Of a stretch of DNA of 64,000 bases, positions 46,178-53,879 are shown piece by piece. Position 1 is the stretch's first letter. Each line of letters opens with the position of its first letter. Source of the DNA: Flavobacterium soyae. Its GTDB lineage: Bacteria; Bacteroidota; Bacteroidia; Flavobacteriales; Flavobacteriaceae. Position numbers and translations under genes: made by a program. The notes beneath the pieces were generated by a model, which worked only from the letters and a program-made list of their open reading frames with translations, was not told where the DNA came from and ran no database searches. The stretch spans positions 248,001 to 312,000 of the forward strand of contig NZ_JAJQXA010000006.1 of the NCBI RefSeq assembly GCF_021245985.1, in the 5' to 3' direction.

Positions 46178-46292
46178 TTTTGATTAATACTGTTCAAGCG
46201 TATTTTTTAGAAACACAATAAAATGACTCTTTCCAGAGAGTTATTTTATTTTATCAAGTGTCGAAATGTTGCAACATTTCGACACTTTTTTT
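46178..46292 (+). ncRNA. Candidate antisense small RNA to the susC leader
   Basis: Plus-strand segment of about 115 bases downstream of a consensus promoter. It holds hairpin 1 (46217-46230 with 46237-46250, 14 bp with one G-U) and hairpin 2 (a perfect 32-base palindrome, 46256-46287) followed by seven T residues at 46286-46292, the form of an intrinsic terminator. No open frame is present. The RNA would be fully complementary to the susC 5' leader. Cis-encoded antisense RNAs next to susC genes are known in Bacteroides (DonS type). The start point is a prediction. Confidence 0.42.
46256..46292 (+). terminator. Perfect palindrome with plus-strand T-run
   Basis: Sixteen-base arms meeting at TTGCAA, then TTTTTTT on the plus strand. 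On the minus strand the hairpin is followed by GATAAAATAAAATA, which is not a terminator tail. The polarity therefore fits a plus-strand transcript and not the fecR-susC mRNA. Confidence 0.75.
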
Positions 46293-46364
46293 AATATAGT
46301 TTTGTCACATAGGCAAAAATTGAGTTTTATTAAAGTTTATATATTGAGTTTGATTGTATGTTGC

Positions 46365-47480
46365 TTAATAGCAGCCTTGTGAGGTTATTATAATTTGATT
46401 TCCATTCATTTCAAAATTGGTATCACTGCCAATACTTTTACAAATAATTTTAAGTTTTTCTGATAATGGCTCGTCACTTAATGAAGCTGTTAAATGACAA
46501 TTTTTTAATTTATTCTTAGGAAAATCAATTTTGATCAGATATGCCTGTTCTATTGTTTTAAGAATTTGATTTACAGGAATATCAGTAAATTCAAAACTCA
46601 ATTGTTCAATATTGCCAGCTTTACTTGCCAATGTTTTGTCTTCTGTGATATTAGTGATCTTATTGAAACTGAAATCACTTCTAAAAAAGCGCAGGGCTTC
46701 ATTAGGAAGTAAAACAACCTCCTTTTTCAGGTCTGAATCTGCAGCCAATTCATTTGAACTTACCCTGACTTTGCCTGTACGAACAAGCACTTCAATATTT
46801 GGCCGGTCCGAGTAAGCCTTTACACGAAAACTTGTACCAACTACTTTTGTAATAATTTCGTTTGCGTAAACAAAAAAGGGTTTATGGGGATTTTTACTAA
46901 TTTCGAAGAAGCCTTCACCGGATAAATAAACTTTCCTTTCGTTTCCTGTAAAGATTTTTGGATAACTTAATTTACTATTGGGTTCTAATATGACAGAACT
47001 GCCATCGGATAGGGTAATTACCTGAGGCTTGTTAGAATTATTTGTTTGCTCAACAAGTCCTTCTTTATTATCATTAACAAGTTCCTTATATGTAACTACA
47101 GTATGATTGGTTTGTGATTGATCTTTGTAAAACCAAATAGATAAAAAGGCAAAAAACATAGTAGCGGCAACTCCTGTTAACCAATATTTTTTTAAGTAGA
47201 TGCTGGTATTGCTTTTAGCAGATTTATGGGTGTTTTCTGAATCTTCAATTTTAACCCATGTTAATTGTAATGCAGTTTTTAGTTCTGAAGAAGAAACAAT
47301 AGCAGGTACTTTCATTGCCAGTAATAAAAGCCGGGCATCTTCAACTAATTTGGCACGTTGTTGATTTTCTAAAGTCCATTCTTCCCAGCCTTGTTCATCA
47401 ACTTTGGACAAAATCCATGTTTGGAATGATTCATCAGATAAGAAATCTTCAATTTCGATATAATAATTACGTTTTTGCAT
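46365..47480 (-). CDS. FecR-family anti-sigma factor
   Basis: 371-residue inner-membrane regulator. The cytoplasmic N-terminal part (about 1-90) binds the sigma factor, one membrane helix lies at about 95-113, and a periplasmic FecR domain follows (TLSDGSSVILEPNSKLSYPK, VYLSGEGFFEISKNPHKPFF, VGTSFRVKAY). The C-terminal domain (DUF4974-like; SFEFTDIPVNQILKTIEQAY) probably contacts the SusC STN domain. It controls the ECF sigma factor encoded 69 bases upstream. Confidence 0.94.
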   Translation of the reverse strand: MQKRNYYIEIEDFLSDESFQTWILSKVDEQGWEEWTLENQQRAKLVEDARLLLLAMKVPAIVSSSELKTALQLTWVKIEDSENTHKSAKSNTSIYLKKYWLTGVAATMFFAFLSIWFYKDQSQTNHTVVTYKELVNDNKEGLVEQTNNSNKPQVITLSDGSSVILEPNSKLSYPKIFTGNERKVYLSGEGFFEISKNPHKPFFVYANEIITKVVGTSFRVKAYSDRPNIEVLVRTGKVRVSSNELAADSDLKKEVVLLPNEALRFFRSDFSFNKITNITEDKTLASKAGNIEQLSFEFTDIPVNQILKTIEQAYLIKIDFPKNKLKNCHLTASLSDEPLSEKLKIICKSIGSDTNFEMNGNQIIITSQGCY

Positions 47481-47549
47481 CTATAAAATAAGGTTACAAA
47501 AACACAGAGGGCGGCTTTGTTATTAAATACTCACCAATTATATTTTTTT

Positions 47550-48167
47550 TTAAATAAATTTAAAAAGACCTGAAGACAGTAATGCAATAATCGGAAGATT
47601 TCCTTTCCATTCTTTGCGAAGTTTAAGTAATCCGCGATGCAAAAGATTATTTGCCGATTGATAATTAACGTCTAACATTTCTGCAATCTCTTCTACACCG
47701 AGCCCCTGATTATACCTTAAAAATAAAGCCTCTTTTTGACGTGGGGGTAAATCGTTTAATAATTTATTGAGATAGAAAACTCTTTCTGCTGTTATTTCAT
47801 CATCAATAAGTTCTTTCTCAATCGAAAAATCAAAAAGAAATTCAATTGAAGCTGTAGTTGTAGTATTTCTTAAAAAATGATCCCGTTCGTACATACGTGC
47901 AATTCTCTTTCGTACACTTGACAATAAATAAGCCTTTACCACATTTGGCTCTTGCAGGGACTCACGATATAACCAAACATCTACAAATACGTCCTGAACA
48001 CAATCCTGAACTCTTTCAGCAAAAGGAGAAAATGAGTTTCCATATTTAATTAAATCACCATAGTACTTTTCAAAAAGCAGAGAAAACGACTTTTCGTCAC
48101 CCGCTTTAAGTTTATTCCAAAGTTTGTGGTCGTCATAGGTTTTAATTGTCAGAACCTGGGTCTTCAT
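47550..48167 (-). CDS. ECF sigma factor, Bacteroidota FecR-linked type
   Basis: 205-residue sigma-70 family protein, with region 2 (LFEKYYGDLIKYGNSF, VQDCVQDVFVDVWLYRESLQ) and region 4 (LPPRQKEALFLRYNQGLGVE, EIAEMLDVNYQSANNLLHRG). Released from FecR on substrate binding, it would direct transcription of the susC operon. First gene of the locus. Its upstream 48168-48480 has no gene that I can support. Confidence 0.95.
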   Translation of the reverse strand: MKTQVLTIKTYDDHKLWNKLKAGDEKSFSLLFEKYYGDLIKYGNSFSPFAERVQDCVQDVFVDVWLYRESLQEPNVVKAYLLSSVRKRIARMYERDHFLRNTTTTASIEFLFDFSIEKELIDDEITAERVFYLNKLLNDLPPRQKEALFLRYNQGLGVEEIAEMLDVNYQSANNLLHRGLLKLRKEWKGNLPIIALLSSGLFKFI

Positions 48168-48453
48168 AAAAAATATTTTTTAGTAAAAATGTCATTAATG
48201 TATTTATAAGAATAAGAAGGGAGACTCTAAAAGTCCCAGATTTTAAAAGCAAACTAGTTTAACTATTCCTATTCAGTTTGTCATGCAATAAAAAATTTCA
48301 TCTGCAAACCTCATTAAAACTTCGCCATACTATGGTATCCTTTTGTATCAAAAAGCTACCTCGCTTGTTAAATATTAACGGCAGCGGCTAAACCATAGGA
48401 TTTGCACATATCGGCATCTTGTCTTGTGTGGAAACAATCTTTTGTATTCTGCG

Positions 48454-48690
48454 ATTTTCCCGATTTTTAATCAAGAAGCTATAACCGTTCTGTTTTAGTT
48501 TAAAGCAAAAAAAGTCTTTCCAAGTAAATGAAAAGACTTTTGTCGGGGTGGCAGTCCCGAAAACTTTCGGGAGAAGCTGTGGTCTTCCCGATTTTTAATC
48601 GAGACGTGATAACCGTTCTATTTTATTTTAGTTTAAGGCAAAAAAAAAGTCTTTCCAAGTAAATGAAAAGACTTTTGTCGGGGTGGCAGG
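48454..48690. repeat. Decaying tandem copies of a tRNA-Pro/terminator unit
   Basis: The stretch AAAAAAAGTCTTTCCAAGTA (within 48508-48541), followed by ATGAAAAGACTTTTG and GTCGGGGTGGCAG, is repeated at 48641-48689. TCCCGATTTTTAATC occurs at 48458-48472 and 48586-48600, a 128-base step. ATAACCGTTCT is shared at corresponding positions, and GATAACCG recurs in the functional tRNA. This looks like two degenerate copies of the tRNA plus its terminator lying 3' of the intact gene. Remaining sequence 48168-48453 is unremarkable. Confidence 0.65.
48641..48676 (-). terminator. Terminator of tRNA-Pro
   Basis: Ten-base stem (48645-48654 with 48667-48676) followed on the minus strand by a run of T residues, starting two bases after the tRNA 3' end. 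The same hairpin is duplicated at 48508-48541. Confidence 0.8.
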
Positions 48691-48752
48691 ATTCGAACCT
48701 GCGGCCTCCTGCTCCCAAAGCAGGCGCGATAACCGGGCTACGCTACACCCCG
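48679..48752 (-). tRNA. tRNA-Pro (anticodon TGG)
   Basis: 74-base cloverleaf: acceptor CGGGGTG paired with CACCCCG and discriminator A, D-arm with GGTTATCGCG, anticodon arm CCTGC-TTTGGGA-GCAGG with anticodon TGG, and T-arm GCAGG-TTCGAAT-CCTGC. The 3' CCA is not encoded. A terminator follows directly. Transcription is opposite to trxB. Confidence 0.97.
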
Positions 48753-48897
48753 AAGATGTATTTATTGTAATGCCCGTAAGCGGATGCAAATATAGTAATA
48801 AAATTTGTTTACGAAAGGAAAAAATGAAAATAAATAAAACTTATTTTGAGATAGCTATTTCAGATTTATTTTCGGTGTTATTTTTTATAATAAAGTT

Positions 48898-48905
48898 TAC
48901 ATTTG
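48898..48905 (+). promoter_or_regulatory. Probable -7 box of trxB
   Basis: TACATTTG matches TAnnTTTG and lies 24 bases before the ATG at 48930. Because the in-frame ATG at 48903 falls inside the box, it cannot be the start. Confidence 0.6.
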
Positions 48906-48929
48906 CATCACAAAAAAACAATACACATT

Positions 48930-49877
48930 ATGTCAGATACAATCGAAAAAATTAAATGCCTTATTATAGGTTCTGGCCCTGCAGGTTATACTGCAGCAAT
49001 TTATGCGGCCAGAGCAAACATGAATCCGGTTTTATATCAGGGTATGCAGCCTGGGGGTCAATTGACAACGACTAATGAAGTAGAAAATTTCCCTGGTTAT
49101 GTTGATGGTGTTACAGGACCGGAAATGATGGTTCAGTTACAAGAACAAGCAAAACGTTTTGGAGCTGATATCCGTGATGGATGGGCTACAAAGGTTGATT
49201 TTTCTGGAGATATTCATAAAGTTTGGATTAACGATACAATCGAATTGCACTGTGAAACTGTTATTATTTCTACAGGTGCTACAGCTAAATATTTAGGATT
49301 ACCATCAGAACAGCACTATTTAAATATGGGCGGCGGTGTTTCTGCCTGCGCTGTCTGCGACGGATTTTTCTACCGTAACCAAGAAGTTGTAATTGTTGGA
49401 GCAGGAGATTCTGCTTGTGAAGAGGCACATTACTTATCTAAACTTTGTAAAAAAGTAACGATGTTGGTAAGAAGCGAGAAATTCAGAGCTTCAAAAATTA
49501 TGGAAGAACGCGTTCGTAAAACAGAAAATATCGAGATTTTAATGAATCACGATACTGTTGAAGTTCTTGGTGACAATAACGTTGTTCACGCTATTAAAGC
49601 ATTAAATAAAACAACTGGTGAGACTATTGAAATTCCAGCAACAGGATTTTTCGTAGCAATTGGTCACAAACCAAACACAGATATTTTTAAAGATTACATC
49701 ACTCTTGATGAAACTGGATATATCGTAAATACACCAGGAACTTCTAATACAAATGTAGCAGGTGTTTTCGTTGCCGGAGATGCTGCAGACCACGTTTACC
49801 GCCAGGCAATTACTGCCGCAGGTACGGGTTGTATGGCTGCACTTGATGCAGAGCGTTATTTAGCTTCAAAGGAGTAA
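48930..49877 (+). CDS. trxB: Thioredoxin-disulfide reductase
   Basis: 315-residue FAD/NADPH enzyme that reduces thioredoxin. It shows the FAD-binding GSGPAGYTAAIYAARA, GGQLTTTNEVENFPG, the redox-active CAVCDG (in GVSACAVCDGFFYRNQ), the NADPH-binding VGAGDSACEEA and GVFVAGDAADHVYRQAITAA near the end. The start at 48930 (MSDTIEKIKC) is preferred on promoter position. A strong terminator follows. Confidence 0.96.
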   Translation: MSDTIEKIKCLIIGSGPAGYTAAIYAARANMNPVLYQGMQPGGQLTTTNEVENFPGYVDGVTGPEMMVQLQEQAKRFGADIRDGWATKVDFSGDIHKVWINDTIELHCETVIISTGATAKYLGLPSEQHYLNMGGGVSACAVCDGFFYRNQEVVIVGAGDSACEEAHYLSKLCKKVTMLVRSEKFRASKIMEERVRKTENIEILMNHDTVEVLGDNNVVHAIKALNKTTGETIEIPATGFFVAIGHKPNTDIFKDYITLDETGYIVNTPGTSNTNVAGVFVAGDAADHVYRQAITAAGTGCMAALDAERYLASKE

Positions 49878-49883
49878 GTTAAA

Positions 49884-50021
49884 AGTTTCAGGTTTCTTGT
49901 TTCAAGTTATTGGAGCGTAAAACTTAAAATAAAAAATCCCAATCTAAATTTTAGATTGGGATTTTTTTATAATTAACGTCCCTAATTTCAACCTGAAACC
50001 TGAAACAAAGAAAACCTGAAA
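49884..50021. repeat. Inverted repeat, TTTCAGGTTTC family
   Basis: GTTTCAGGTTTCTTGTTTCA (left arm, about 49884-49907) is largely complementary to the sequence at 49998-50021 (TGAAACAAAGAAAACCTGAA). The trxB terminator lies between the arms. The left arm resembles bases 5-20 of the window. Confidence 0.65.
49931..49967. terminator. Bidirectional terminator after trxB
   Basis: AAAAAATCCCAATCTAAA (49931-49948) pairs with TTTAGATTGGGATTTTTT (49950-49967), with A-runs and T-runs on both sides. It serves trxB and the convergent DUF2807 gene. Confidence 0.88.
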
Positions 50022-50025
50022 CAAA

Positions 50026-50859
50026 TTATTTAATCTTCTTAATCAGTTTAGCTTCTTCAGAAAAGCGGGTTAATTCAATTTTTGGATTTCCAAATAAAGA
50101 TAATTCTGCTTTATCCCCAACTGCAATAGAAACAGTTGTTTCGGCTAAAATGCTTCCAACAGAATTGTTTTCGGCAGTTACATTAGCATCTTTCAAAGTA
50201 AACTTTGTTCCGGTGAAAACCGAATTATTATCTAAACGAATAGTAGCTTTTTCGGCAATTCCTTCAATAGCTGCATTTGCTTTTTGGTACAAATCACATT
50301 TAAATTTAATAGCAGAAACCAGAGTTTTAATCGAAGCACTTTTGCTCAATTGCAAACTTCCGTCTTCAGCTTTTAAGTTTAATTCTGTTTTTGATTTGTC
50401 ATCAGCAATTAAACTGAATTTTTTTGAATTAACATTCAGGTATAATTTAGAATAATCGACACTATTAAATGTAATATCGTCTAATTGAACTTCCTGAATG
50501 GCATAAATTTTTGCTTCATTTTTTGCAATTACTTTCGTTAATGAACTGGTGTAAGTAACTTTTACCGAAAGTTTTTTAAAAATAGTACTTTCTTTTGATG
50601 TATATAAACGAAGCGTTTTATCTCTTAAGTCCATTCCAATGATTTCATGAAGATTGTCATCGGCTTCAATTTTTATTTCGTTTTTTTCTCCTTTTTCAAG
50701 ATAAACTTCTATATTATCATCGACTTCAAGGGCATCAAAACTTCCTGCTTCTTTAATTGAAGTAATTACAATTTTAGAACCTTTTATTTTTTCTCTTTTT
50801 TGAGCAAATGTTAATGTTGTAACCAAAAGCAATAGGAACAGGGCTGTATTTTTTTTCAT
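50026..50859 (-). CDS. DUF2807 (GIN-domain) exported protein
   Basis: 277-residue exported protein with a signal peptide (about 1-19, LVTTLTFAQ) and the auto-transporter adhesin head GIN-like fold (DUF2807): FDALEVDDNIEVYLEKGEKN, IKIEADDNLHEIIGMDLRDK. Repetitive beta strands fill the rest. The function is unknown. It has its own -7 box and a terminator separates it from the next DUF2807 gene, so it is a separate unit from the PadR operon. Confidence 0.85.
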   Translation of the reverse strand: MKKNTALFLLLLVTTLTFAQKREKIKGSKIVITSIKEAGSFDALEVDDNIEVYLEKGEKNEIKIEADDNLHEIIGMDLRDKTLRLYTSKESTIFKKLSVKVTYTSSLTKVIAKNEAKIYAIQEVQLDDITFNSVDYSKLYLNVNSKKFSLIADDKSKTELNLKAEDGSLQLSKSASIKTLVSAIKFKCDLYQKANAAIEGIAEKATIRLDNNSVFTGTKFTLKDANVTAENNSVGSILAETTVSIAVGDKAELSLFGNPKIELTRFSEEAKLIKKIK

Positions 50860-50880
50860 TTATTTTAGATTTGATTTTGG

Positions 50881-50888
50881 CAAATATA
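50881..50888 (-). promoter_or_regulatory. Probable -7 box of the second DUF2807 gene
   Basis: The minus strand reads TATATTTG, which fits TAnnTTTG, with a leader of about 15-20 bases to the ATG at 50859. It directly follows the upstream operon's terminator. Confidence 0.5.
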
Positions 50889-50891
50889 AAA

Positions 50892-50918
50892 AAATCATCC
50901 ACTTTAGATGAATGATTT
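50892..50918 (-). terminator. Terminator of the PadR-PspC-DUF2807 operon
   Basis: On the minus strand AAATCATTCATC pairs with GTGGATGATTT (two G-U pairs), followed by a T-run. It lies 27 bases past the stop of the DUF2807 lipoprotein gene. Confidence 0.7.
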
Positions 50919-50944
50919 CTTTTATATTTAACAGTTAAAAAATG

Positions 50945-51682
50945 TTAGCTCTGACTAACGCTTCCTCCGGAACTTGTCTCTTTATTGATCGTTTTTGGAA
51001 CATTATTGTAGTTAATATTTCCACCGCTGCTTGCTTGGGCTTTCAGACTTAAAATAGGATGAACGCTTATCACTGACCCGCTTGAAACTTCGGCATCAAC
51101 ATCATTTGCTAATAATTTTCCGGCTTCGATTGAAGATCCGCTAGAAGCTGAAGTTTGCACTTTTAATGCTTTTCCTTTAATGTCAATTGAGCTTCCGCTG
51201 CTTGAATTACAAGAAATATTATCAGACTCTACATCTACATGCATCGATGCTGCACTTGACGTTTCCAACTCTATGTTTTCTCCCTGAAGAGCATTTTTAC
51301 TTGAAACACTTGCGGCGCTCGATGCTTCTATTTTACCAATATGAGGCATTTTTACCGTTACTTTTTTCATGCTGACATTACGGAAAGAACTGAATTTACA
51401 TTTAATTACCAAAGTTCCGTTTTCGACTTTTGTAATGATTTCTTTCTGAATATTATCATCAGCTTCAACTGTAATGTCTACCGAATCAGATTGCTGAATA
51501 ACTAAATCTATTGCATTGCTCACTTCGATGTTTTTAAAATCTCCCTGAATAATTCTTTTTTCAGTTGTTACATTGCCGCTGCCTTCAATGGTGTTCAGGT
51601 TTAAGTTATTACATGAAGCAAACAATAGTGCAGTAATTGTGGCAATAATAAATTTCGTAATATGAATGATTATTTTTATCAT
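50945..51682 (-). CDS. DUF2807 (GIN-domain) lipoprotein
   Basis: 245-residue lipoprotein (lipobox LFASC at about residues 20-24). The DUF2807 fold shows FKNIEVSNAIDLVIQQSDSV and VEADDNIQKEIITKVENGTL. The second half is strikingly Ser-rich with repeating SSAAS/SSGSS units spaced like strands of a beta solenoid. It follows pspC by three bases and probably acts in the envelope with it. Confidence 0.87.
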   Translation of the reverse strand: MIKIIIHITKFIIATITALLFASCNNLNLNTIEGSGNVTTEKRIIQGDFKNIEVSNAIDLVIQQSDSVDITVEADDNIQKEIITKVENGTLVIKCKFSSFRNVSMKKVTVKMPHIGKIEASSAASVSSKNALQGENIELETSSAASMHVDVESDNISCNSSSGSSIDIKGKALKVQTSASSGSSIEAGKLLANDVDAEVSSGSVISVHPILSLKAQASSGGNINYNNVPKTINKETSSGGSVSQS

Positions 51683-51685
51683 GGC

Positions 51686-53419
51686 TTAGTTAATTTTAAT
51701 TATAACTCCGTTTTTATCAGTGGTTAACTTTCCGTTAGTTTTTTTTCCGTTTAGGACCTCTTTTCCGTTTATTTTAATAGAAACTTCTTTTACAGTATCA
51801 CTTTCAATATGATTTTCTTCATTATAATTTCCATCATTATCTTCATCGTCAATTTCTTCTGCAGGGCAGTTCAAACATTTAATTTTTGAACCTTCTACTT
51901 TATAATTGTAATTTCCGCTGAAGTGCAGGTTGAAGAAATCATCTTCAGAATCATCGTAATCTTGTATAGATGCATCTGGTTTAAATAATTGACCTTCTGG
52001 TAAATATAAGAATACATCTACTTCCTGACCTCTAAATTTATTTTTAACATCAGTCAGAAAATAATTATCCAAAATTAAACGATTTCCGTTAACCTGGTAC
52101 TTAAAATTGATTTTTTCTGCTCTTTTTTTAGCATTAGTAAATGAATTTCCTCTTGCGCTTTTTTCTATCTGAATATAAGGAGAAGCTTCATCAGTACGTA
52201 AAACATGTAAACGAACATCTGTAGAGTAAATTAAATCATTACCTGCTGAATCCTGTACAAATTGAAAATCTCCATGACGATATAAATCTTTAGCGTAATA
52301 ATCGTTGTATCTGAATTTTACATACAAAGTATCTTTTGGTGTAATGGCAATTGTTTTCTTTTCGACCACTTTATTATCTCGAGAGATTTCTGTAGCCTGT
52401 TTAATTCCAATACTAATTGCTATTGCAATAGCGATAATCCATACGGCAAGCAATGTATATTTAGTAATGTTTCCGATTGATTTTAGGTTTGGAGACAACA
52501 ATTTAAATCCTAATAATGTTAAGAAGAAAAACGGAATCCCAACGGCAAAAAGCATTAATAAACCAAAAGACCAAAGTGGGTATTCTGTAAAGTTTCCGGC
52601 TTCAACAAAATTCTGCCAGGGAAAATCAACAAAAGCATTAGTTCCTAAAGTAAAAACCCCAATCAATAACATGATTAAAACGGCAATTCCTGACATGATT
52701 AAAATTATCCCTAAAAATTTAGCAAAGATTTTAAAAACCGTCATAACAAAGTCTCCAAATGAACTACTTATTCTCTCAGCTCCCGACTTTACCTGGTTTC
52801 CCATTTTGTCATAATCTGCATTTTTAAATTTTTCAGACAATGAATCTATTTCCTCACGAACTTTTTTTTCAATGTTCGAAATTGTAACCGGTTCTCCAGT
52901 CATTTCAAGTTTTTCAGAAGTTGTAACCGCCTCAGGAGTTACAATCCAAAGAACGAAATAAGCTAAAATCCCAGTTCCAAAACCTGCAAAAACAAATATT
53001 AAGAACACGATTTTAATCCATACAGCGTCAATTCCAAAATAGTGGGCCAGACCGGTTGCAACACCGCCAATCATACCATTTTCTTTGTCACGGTATAATT
53101 TTTTGTGACTTCTTCCGCTATAATTTTTAAAAGACTGATTCGATTTTTCTTCCTCGTCAATGATGTAATCTTCAGGTTGTCCCATTACTGCAATCACTTC
53201 GTCAACGTCTTTCAGTCCAACAACATGTTTCTCGCTTTTTTGTTTTTCTGTTAATAATTCAGAAACACGCATTTCGATATCTTTAATAATTTCATCTTGT
53301 CCAGATGAATTGTTAAGTGATCGTTTTATAGCGTCAAAATAGCGTGTTAATTTTAAATATGCATCTTCATCGATGTGAAAAAACATACCGCCTAAGTTAA
53401 TATTTACTGTTTTGTTCAT
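51686..53419 (-). CDS. PspC-domain membrane protein
   Basis: 577-residue membrane protein. A cytoplasmic N-terminal part (about 1-100; RYFDAIKRSLNNSSGQDEII and a predicted protein-interaction segment) precedes the PspC domain (about 105-165; KLYRDKENGMIGGVATGLAH, YFGIDAVWIKIVFLI). Three further helices lie at about 228-255, 278-303 and 320-342. A periplasmic beta-rich C-terminal region ends with an acidic stretch and CLNC. PspC proteins take part in envelope-stress responses; here it is paired with a PadR repressor rather than PspA. Confidence 0.9.
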   Translation of the reverse strand: MNKTVNINLGGMFFHIDEDAYLKLTRYFDAIKRSLNNSSGQDEIIKDIEMRVSELLTEKQKSEKHVVGLKDVDEVIAVMGQPEDYIIDEEEKSNQSFKNYSGRSHKKLYRDKENGMIGGVATGLAHYFGIDAVWIKIVFLIFVFAGFGTGILAYFVLWIVTPEAVTTSEKLEMTGEPVTISNIEKKVREEIDSLSEKFKNADYDKMGNQVKSGAERISSSFGDFVMTVFKIFAKFLGIILIMSGIAVLIMLLIGVFTLGTNAFVDFPWQNFVEAGNFTEYPLWSFGLLMLFAVGIPFFFLTLLGFKLLSPNLKSIGNITKYTLLAVWIIAIAIAISIGIKQATEISRDNKVVEKKTIAITPKDTLYVKFRYNDYYAKDLYRHGDFQFVQDSAGNDLIYSTDVRLHVLRTDEASPYIQIEKSARGNSFTNAKKRAEKINFKYQVNGNRLILDNYFLTDVKNKFRGQEVDVFLYLPEGQLFKPDASIQDYDDSEDDFFNLHFSGNYNYKVEGSKIKCLNCPAEEIDDEDNDGNYNEENHIESDTVKEVSIKINGKEVLNGKKTNGKLTTDKNGVIIKIN

Positions 53420-53422
53420 GAC

Positions 53423-53755
53423 TTATTGATTTTGATTGGTGATTAGTTTTACAGCGTCAGACAATTCTGTCCAGGTACCGCTAAGTTCGTTTAAAAATGT
53501 CTGCCCTATTTCGGTTAATCCATAATATTTTCTTGGTGGTCCGGATGTCGATTCTTCCCATCGATAATTTAGTAAACCGTCGTTTTTCAATCTAGTTAAA
53601 AGAGGATAAACTGTTCCCTCTACAACTAGTAATTTTGCGTTTTTTAAAGTGTCTAATATTTCAGATGTATATGCGTCTTTTTCTTTTAATACTGATAAGA
53701 TGCAAAACTCAAGAACACCTTTGCGCATCTGTGCTTTTGTGTTTTCAATGTTCAT
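53423..53755 (-). CDS. PadR-family transcriptional regulator
   Basis: 110-residue winged-helix regulator: MRKGVLEFCILSVLKEKDAY at the N-terminus, VEGTVYPLLTRLKNDGLLNY of the recognition helix and wing, and SGPPRKYYGLTEIGQTFL. Without a C-terminal effector domain it is the short PadR-s2 type. It begins the operon with pspC (three-base gap) and is the probable autoregulator. Confidence 0.93.
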   Translation of the reverse strand: MNIENTKAQMRKGVLEFCILSVLKEKDAYTSEILDTLKNAKLLVVEGTVYPLLTRLKNDGLLNYRWEESTSGPPRKYYGLTEIGQTFLNELSGTWTELSDAVKLITNQNQ

Positions 53756-53854
53756 AATTTCATTTTGTTTTTTTTAGATTGAACAATTCGTTTTTTGATT
53801 GATGATAATTGATTGATGATTGATTGTTTTTTGTGCTATAACCTTTAATCTTTT

Positions 53855-53879
53855 TGTCACACTGAGCGAAATCGAAGTG
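53855..53879. repeat. REP-like GAGCGAA sequence
   Basis: TGTCACACTGAGCGAAATCG (to GAAGTG at 53879) resembles one arm of a widespread bacterial intergenic repeat (TGTCATTCTGAGCGAAGTCG type). Only a half copy is present, next to the DUF4870 stop. Confidence 0.4.

Noticed and set aside
48683..48955. 90-codon frame across the tRNA and trxB leader
   Set aside because: It begins inside the antisense of tRNA-Pro and overlaps the trxB start; chance frame.
52305..52814. 169-codon plus-strand frame antisense to pspC
   Set aside because: Hydrophobic composition mirrors the membrane helices on the coding strand; the PspC gene is unambiguous.
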